From positions 1 to 9,401 of the forward strand of contig DAOVWW010000038.1 in NCBI GenBank assembly GCA_030636465.1: 9,401 nucleotides of DNA, read 5' to 3'. This DNA is from Gammaproteobacteria bacterium. GTDB taxonomy: Bacteria > Pseudomonadota > Gammaproteobacteria > BMS3Bbin11. Of the stretch, positions 6,072 to 9,401 are shown piece by piece (the stretch's first letter is position 1; each line of letters starts with the position of its first letter). Made by a program: the position numbers and the translations under genes. Below the pieces are notes generated by a model. It did no database searches, had not been told where the DNA came from, and saw nothing but the letters and a program-made list of their open reading frames with translations.

Positions 6072-6108
6072 CCCGCATCGAACATCAACCAGTTCCGGGA
6101 ACATTAAA

Positions 6109-6675
6109 ATGAAAATTTTGGCTTTTGAAATGAAGGTAGGCAACCTGATGGAATATCAGGGAAAACTATGGCGCGTGATAAAGCTCGGGCACGTTAAACC
6201 CGGCAAAGGCGGTGCATTCGTTCAGGCTGAGATGAAGGAAATTTCAATAGGAACAAAACTAAATGAGCGCTTTCGTTCCGATGAGAAGCTGGAAAAAGCG
6301 CATGTTGAGTCCCGCAAGATGCAATATCTGTATGCTGAAGGAGATAGTCACATTTTCATGGACCTGAGCAGCTATGAACAACTGGGTATGGATAAGGAAG
6401 ACATCACCGAGCAGTTAGGCTATTTATTGCCCAACATGGAAGTAGATGTTAATTTTTATAATGAAAACCCTATTGGTATGGAACTTCCATTAAATGTTGT
6501 TCTTGAAGTGGTCGATACTGAAAGCGTGGTCAAAGGGCAGACTGCAACCAGCTCAGGCAAGCCGGCTAAACTGGAAACAGGTATTTCTGTAACGGTACCC
6601 CAGTTCATCAACATCGGTGAAAAAATAAAAGTTAATACCGGCACTGGCGAATATGTCGAACGGGCTAGCAGCTAA
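6109..6675 (+). CDS. efp: Translation elongation factor P
   Basis: EF-P binds the ribosome next to the P site and relieves stalling at consecutive prolines. The 188-residue protein has the three expected domains: KOW-like (about 1-63), OB (about 65-128) and a C-terminal OB-like domain ending EYVERASS. The loop at the peptidyl-transferase centre is HVKPGKGGAF with K33 at the position that carries the modification in lysine-type EF-P. The start is ATG 6109, which matches the family length; GGGAA at 6097-6101 is the ribosome binding site. The stretches KPGKGGAFVQ, GTKLNERFRSDEK and VVKGQTA resemble the alphaproteobacterial form more than E. coli EF-P, which has RPGKGQAF here. No lysyl-modification genes (epmA, epmB) or earP are near. 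A flippase-like gene follows after 13 bases, probably in one transcript. Confidence 0.97.
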   Translation: MKILAFEMKVGNLMEYQGKLWRVIKLGHVKPGKGGAFVQAEMKEISIGTKLNERFRSDEKLEKAHVESRKMQYLYAEGDSHIFMDLSSYEQLGMDKEDITEQLGYLLPNMEVDVNFYNENPIGMELPLNVVLEVVDTESVVKGQTATSSGKPAKLETGISVTVPQFINIGEKIKVNTGTGEYVERASS

Positions 6676-6688
6676 CTAACACGCCAGA

Positions 6689-7669
6689 TTGAAAAAGTAC
6701 CTGCTACTTGCTGTAAAAATAAGCATCAGCCTGGGCTTATTAGGTTATCTGCTTTCGCAACTGGACTGGCCTGCACTGTTAGAGAAAGCAGCAGGTCTTG
6801 CCTGGTGGACCATACCACTGGCGGTTTCAGTCCTTTTTCTCACGCTTTACATCGGTACACTACGCTGGGCAGTTTTACTGCGGACTCACTACACGACTTT
6901 TAACACTCCTCAGTTATTTCGTCATTACCTGGTCGCAACGCTGTTTAATAATATCCTGCCGACCGCGACCGGTGGAGACCTGATTCGCAGCTATTATATC
7001 TACCGCCACAATAACGATGCGGTATGTGCCGTATCACCCATAGTAACGGAAAGAGTTATTGGACTGGTCGTACTGCTAGCTATTAATGTCGCCGCAATCT
7101 TCCTGACAGACTCTGTCGACATTGTCAGTAAAGCCCTGTGGTCAACGCTGACACTGATATTAGCCGGTGCAATCGCAACCCTGACCCTGATTGCCCTGCC
7201 GGCAACTTACTGGCCGATACACAGATTGCTGGAACGTCTGGCTCGCTTTCGATTTATCGGCTTCATTCTGCGCATGGGTGAAGCCACTCATGGCTACCTG
7301 AAACACCCCACTACATTGCTGATAATCATCCTCTATAGCGCCGCAGCACAACTCTTTGCTGTTTTAGTGTATTACATACTGGCACAAGGCCTGGGCGTAG
7401 ATATCAGCATCCAGGTCATACTGGTAGTCATTCCCCTGGCCTTCATGGCCGCCGCCCTGCCCATCTCTATAGGAGGCATGGGCGTCAGGGAACTGGCTAC
7501 AGTTGGCCTGTTGATGCGCTTTGGCATTGCTGAAAGCGATGCGGCGGCGATTGCACTGATGTATATACCGGTTCTGCTACTGGCATCATTGCCGGGGTTA
7601 TACATATATCTGTCGCAGTCTTCAAACAGGACTCTGCTGAAAGAGGCTGAGGAAAGTCGGATTAATTAG
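6689..7669 (+). CDS. YbhN/UPF0104 flippase-like integral membrane protein
   Basis: A 326-residue inner-membrane protein of the lysylphosphatidylglycerol synthase transmembrane (PF03706-like) family, which shares its fold with the membrane half of MprF. About eight hydrophobic segments can be seen, near 4-22, 39-58, 78-92, 120-140, 150-172, 208-232, 240-260 and 284-308. Two family motifs are clear: NNILPTATGGDLIR at 87-100 and LPISIGGMGVRE at 257-268, plus E121-R122. The catalytic lysyl-transfer domain of MprF is absent, so lipid or isoprenoid-linked transport is the likely role, but the substrate is unknown. The start is TTG at 6689-6691, the only usable start near the first membrane segment, 13 bases after the efp stop and without a good ribosome binding site, suggesting translation coupled to efp. 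The stop is TAG, which shows that TAG is a normal stop in this genome. Confidence 0.9.
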   Translation: MKKYLLLAVKISISLGLLGYLLSQLDWPALLEKAAGLAWWTIPLAVSVLFLTLYIGTLRWAVLLRTHYTTFNTPQLFRHYLVATLFNNILPTATGGDLIRSYYIYRHNNDAVCAVSPIVTERVIGLVVLLAINVAAIFLTDSVDIVSKALWSTLTLILAGAIATLTLIALPATYWPIHRLLERLARFRFIGFILRMGEATHGYLKHPTTLLIIILYSAAAQLFAVLVYYILAQGLGVDISIQVILVVIPLAFMAAALPISIGGMGVRELATVGLLMRFGIAESDAAAIALMYIPVLLLASLPGLYIYLSQSSNRTLLKEAEESRIN

Positions 7670-7673
7670 AATT

Positions 7674-7701
7674 ACGGTTTACGGTTTACGGTTTACGATT
7701 T
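7674..7701. repeat. Tandem heptamer array ACGGTTT
   Basis: Three exact copies of ACGGTTT (7674-7694) and a fourth with one change, ACGATTT (7695-7701), directly after the flippase stop codon. This is the third short tandem array of the window, and like the others it lies outside the intact genes. Confidence 0.85.
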
Positions 7702-7723
7702 AATTTTTTCACGTAAACCGTAA
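7686..7723. terminator. Inverted repeat between convergent genes
   Basis: TTACGGTTTACG (7686-7697) and CGTAAACCGTAA (7712-7723) are exact 12-base reverse complements with a 14-base AT-rich loop. It lies between the ends of the flippase and the DUF924 gene, where a bidirectional terminator would be expected, but the T-run is inside the loop and not after the stem, so termination is uncertain. Confidence 0.4.
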
Positions 7724-7746
7724 CACGTAAAACTTAATGCTTCGGT

Positions 7747-8289
7747 TTAAAACGAAGACCCAGGCTCCTGCAAAAACTCCAGCTCCTCTTCCGTAGACTC
7801 CCGTCCCAGCACTTTATTTCGATGCGGATAACGACCAAATCGATCGATGATAGCCTTATGCTTTTTTTCAAAATCAAGATTGAATTACAGAAATGGCTAA
7901 TCCATCAGGGTCAGCTCAGTTTCATTAATCTGTTCCGAGTCACGGTGCATCAAGGGCATATAGAGAAAGCTTCTTTGCGGGGCGGTGAGCGCTTTATCTA
8001 CCTGATTCGCAACCGCTTCCTGTACCAGCATGACCGCCAGGGAATCTGTTGCAAAGGCCTGTGCTGAGTCACGAAACATATTTCGCGGAAACTGATCCAG
8101 TACAATGATTTCAGCTAGCCAGCCGAGAGCATCCTGTCGCCAGTCAAAAAGTTCAGCTTTTGCACCGCGCTGGTAAACCTCAGTAAAACGCTGCCTAACT
8201 TCCTGATCAAAGGCCTCGTCCTTCTTCCACCAGCTTGTGGGCTCAATTTTCTCAAACCAGAAATTGATGATATCGGGATATGTGGTCAT
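7747..8289 (-). pseudogene. DUF924 family protein gene with two in-frame stops
   Basis: The first 130 residues are a good DUF924 protein: DIINFWFEK at 6-14, LDQFPRN at 64-70, SAQAFATDSLA at 75-85 and FLYMPLMH at 108-115. A TAG at 7897-7899 then ends the frame. Reading on in the same frame past TAG and a TAA at 7885-7887 gives FNLDFEKKHKAIIDRFG, then RYPHRNKVLGRES and on to EPGSSF before a TAA at 7747-7749, which is the conserved C-terminus of the family. The total, 180 codons, equals the usual family length, so nothing has been inserted or deleted. Both stops would be restored by one C to T reversal to a Gln codon (CAG, CAA). The molecular function of the family is not established. The ATG overlaps the nagZ stop (ATGA at 8286-8289), so it was co-translated with nagZ. 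The protein made now would lack the C-terminal quarter. Confidence 0.85.
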
Positions 8290-9338
8290 GCTAACTCCAT
8301 GACAGATTCAACCGCCTGTTGCCAGTCTATTGATTGTTTTAAATCATCAGCGATTTGTATCTTTGGCGCAAAGGCATCCAGGCGCTCACCGGGCAATCTC
8401 AATTTATCTGCTGACAACCCATCAATTACTTCGTCCAGAGCAGGGGTATCGTTACAAACCAGGATGACATCACAACCTGCATCCATAGCAGCCCTGGCCC
8501 TGTCATATGGTCCACCAGCCACTTTTGCTCCTTCCATAGACAAGTCATCACTGAATATCAGTCCTTTGAAGCCCAGCTGCTCACGCAGGACAGTCTGCAA
8601 CCAATAACGTGAAAATGTCGGCGGCTGATCATCCATTTCCGGATAAATAACATGTGCCGTCATTATTCCCTCAACCGCAGAATCAAACATCACTCGAAAA
8701 GGGACAAGATCATTTTCTGAAAGCTGTTCAAAGCTGCGCCTATCAATCGGAATCATGTGATGAGAATCACCCTGTACACAACCATGCCCGGGGAAATGCT
8801 TGGCTGTAGCGGCCATGCCCGCCTTACGCATACCGAGCATAAAAGACAGAGAAAGCTCACTGGCTATACCTGGTTTACTGTGAAAGGCTCGATCACCGAT
8901 AACATCAGACTGGCCACTATCCAGGTCGGCAATCGGGGCGAAACTGAAATCTACACCCAGCGCCAGTAATTCAGCCGCCATCAACCAGCCAGCGGTTGAA
9001 CATTGCTGTAAAGCACCGCCAGGATCTTCATCGAAGAGCTCGCCATAACCACGCATAGCCGGCAGACGGGTAAAGCCTTCTCGAAACCGTTGCACCCTGC
9101 CGCCTTCATGATCAACGGCAATTAGTAACGGCGGGTTTCGCAATTCATGGATAGCTGAGGTCAGGGCCTGCAATTGCTCAACAGATTCAAAATTACGGCT
9201 GAATAAAATCACCGAGCCAATGGTCGGATGACACAGGCGTTCTTTTTCTTCCTGGCTCAGTTCAAGACCCGCGATATCGGCCATTACCGGGCCACGGGGA
9301 ATTTCCAGAGGAGTGTCGTATGAGGGTTCTACTTGCAT
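8286..9338 (-). CDS. nagZ: Beta-N-acetylglucosaminidase of peptidoglycan recycling
   Basis: NagZ removes N-acetylglucosamine from GlcNAc-1,6-anhydro-MurNAc peptides in the cytoplasm during cell-wall recycling; its product controls AmpC induction in species that have AmpR. The 350-residue protein is a single-domain glycoside hydrolase family 3 enzyme. Visible signatures are AVDHEGGRVQRFREGFTRLP (74-93), KHFPGHG (180-186), D191-S192-H193 as the acid/base dyad (D191, H193), and the nucleophile D264 in FSDDLSMEG, equivalent to D248 of the enteric enzyme. No signal peptide is present. The ATG at 9336-9338 puts 15 residues before the usual family start (GPVMADIAG at 16-24); AGG lies 13 bases upstream, so the start is the least sure part. 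Its stop overlaps the start of the DUF924 gene by one base step (ATGA), showing translational coupling. Confidence 0.96.
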   Translation of the reverse strand: MQVEPSYDTPLEIPRGPVMADIAGLELSQEEKERLCHPTIGSVILFSRNFESVEQLQALTSAIHELRNPPLLIAVDHEGGRVQRFREGFTRLPAMRGYGELFDEDPGGALQQCSTAGWLMAAELLALGVDFSFAPIADLDSGQSDVIGDRAFHSKPGIASELSLSFMLGMRKAGMAATAKHFPGHGCVQGDSHHMIPIDRRSFEQLSENDLVPFRVMFDSAVEGIMTAHVIYPEMDDQPPTFSRYWLQTVLREQLGFKGLIFSDDLSMEGAKVAGGPYDRARAAMDAGCDVILVCNDTPALDEVIDGLSADKLRLPGERLDAFAPKIQIADDLKQSIDWQQAVESVMELA

Positions 9339-9369
9339 GGTTTCAGTTTGCCTGGGAGCTGATGGAGTT

Positions 9370-9401
9370 TCAGGGATTAATCGTCACTACCGTTCCGGCA
9401 C
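9370..9401 (-). CDS. Possible 3' end of an upstream gene, unidentified
   Basis: On the minus strand one frame reads AGTVVTINP and stops with TGA at 9370-9372, 31 bases before the nagZ start. The nine residues recall the C-terminus of L,D-transpeptidases, but this is far too short for a call. The other two minus frames also stop within the last 25 bases, so some gene may end here in any of them. Confidence 0.2.
   Translation of the reverse strand, partial: AGTVVTINP

Noticed and set aside
6055..6108. Upstream TTG start that would extend efp by 18 residues
   Set aside because: It lies inside the heptamer array and the likely promoter; ATG 6109 gives the family length of 188 residues and has a ribosome binding site.
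7861..7868. A7 run in the DUF924 gene as a frameshift site
   Set aside because: Translation on both sides is in the same frame; the break is due to two stop codons, not a shift.
7885..7899. Stop-codon reassignment of TAG and TAA to glutamine
   Set aside because: TAG ends the flippase gene, and TAA ends pgsA, efp and the glycosylase gene at the expected lengths, so both are ordinary stops here.

Overview
The window looks like chromosomal DNA of a gammaproteobacterium of moderate GC. The best clue is the block uvrC, pgsA, tRNA-Gly(GCC), tRNA-Cys(GCA) on the minus strand, which is the same order as uvrC-pgsA-glyW-cysT in Escherichia coli and relatives; UvrC and NagZ also read as gammaproteobacterial proteins. 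One possible outsider is elongation factor P, whose sequence resembles the alphaproteobacterial form.

Layout. Positions 1-90 hold an AT-rich scrap of a Cdc48/p97-type AAA+ ATPase gene (minus strand), joined near position 90 to a 9-base tandem repeat and a possible tail of a plus-strand gene ending at 250. This edge looks like a junction, perhaps an assembly chimera. A secreted metallo-beta-lactamase-fold hydrolase follows (355-1710, minus). About 700 bases without a convincing gene (1711-2407) hold short hairpins and an 11-bp-spaced direct repeat. Then come the tRNA pair (2408-2615), pgsA (2659-3240), uvrC (3388-5208) and a family-5-type uracil-DNA glycosylase (5296-5937), all on minus. A short divergent region (5938-6108) carries two promoter candidates, a GGGGTCAGA palindrome and a heptamer array. 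On plus, efp (6109-6675) is followed after 13 bases by a YbhN/UPF0104 flippase-like membrane protein (6689-7669). Converging on it from the right are nagZ (8286-9338) and a DUF924 gene that overlaps the nagZ stop and is broken by two in-frame stop codons.

How the genes work together. The glycosylase and UvrC put base-excision and nucleotide-excision repair side by side. PgsA makes the phosphatidylglycerol precursor, and NagZ recycles peptidoglycan fragments. EF-P helps ribosomes through proline runs. Apart from the left edge and the hydrolase next to the tRNA flank, these are housekeeping genes. I found no defence, secretion or biosynthetic system that would count as a new multi-gene system. 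The points of interest are the DUF924 pseudogene, the efp promoter built from a tandem repeat, the palindromic intergenic elements and the foreign-looking left edge.
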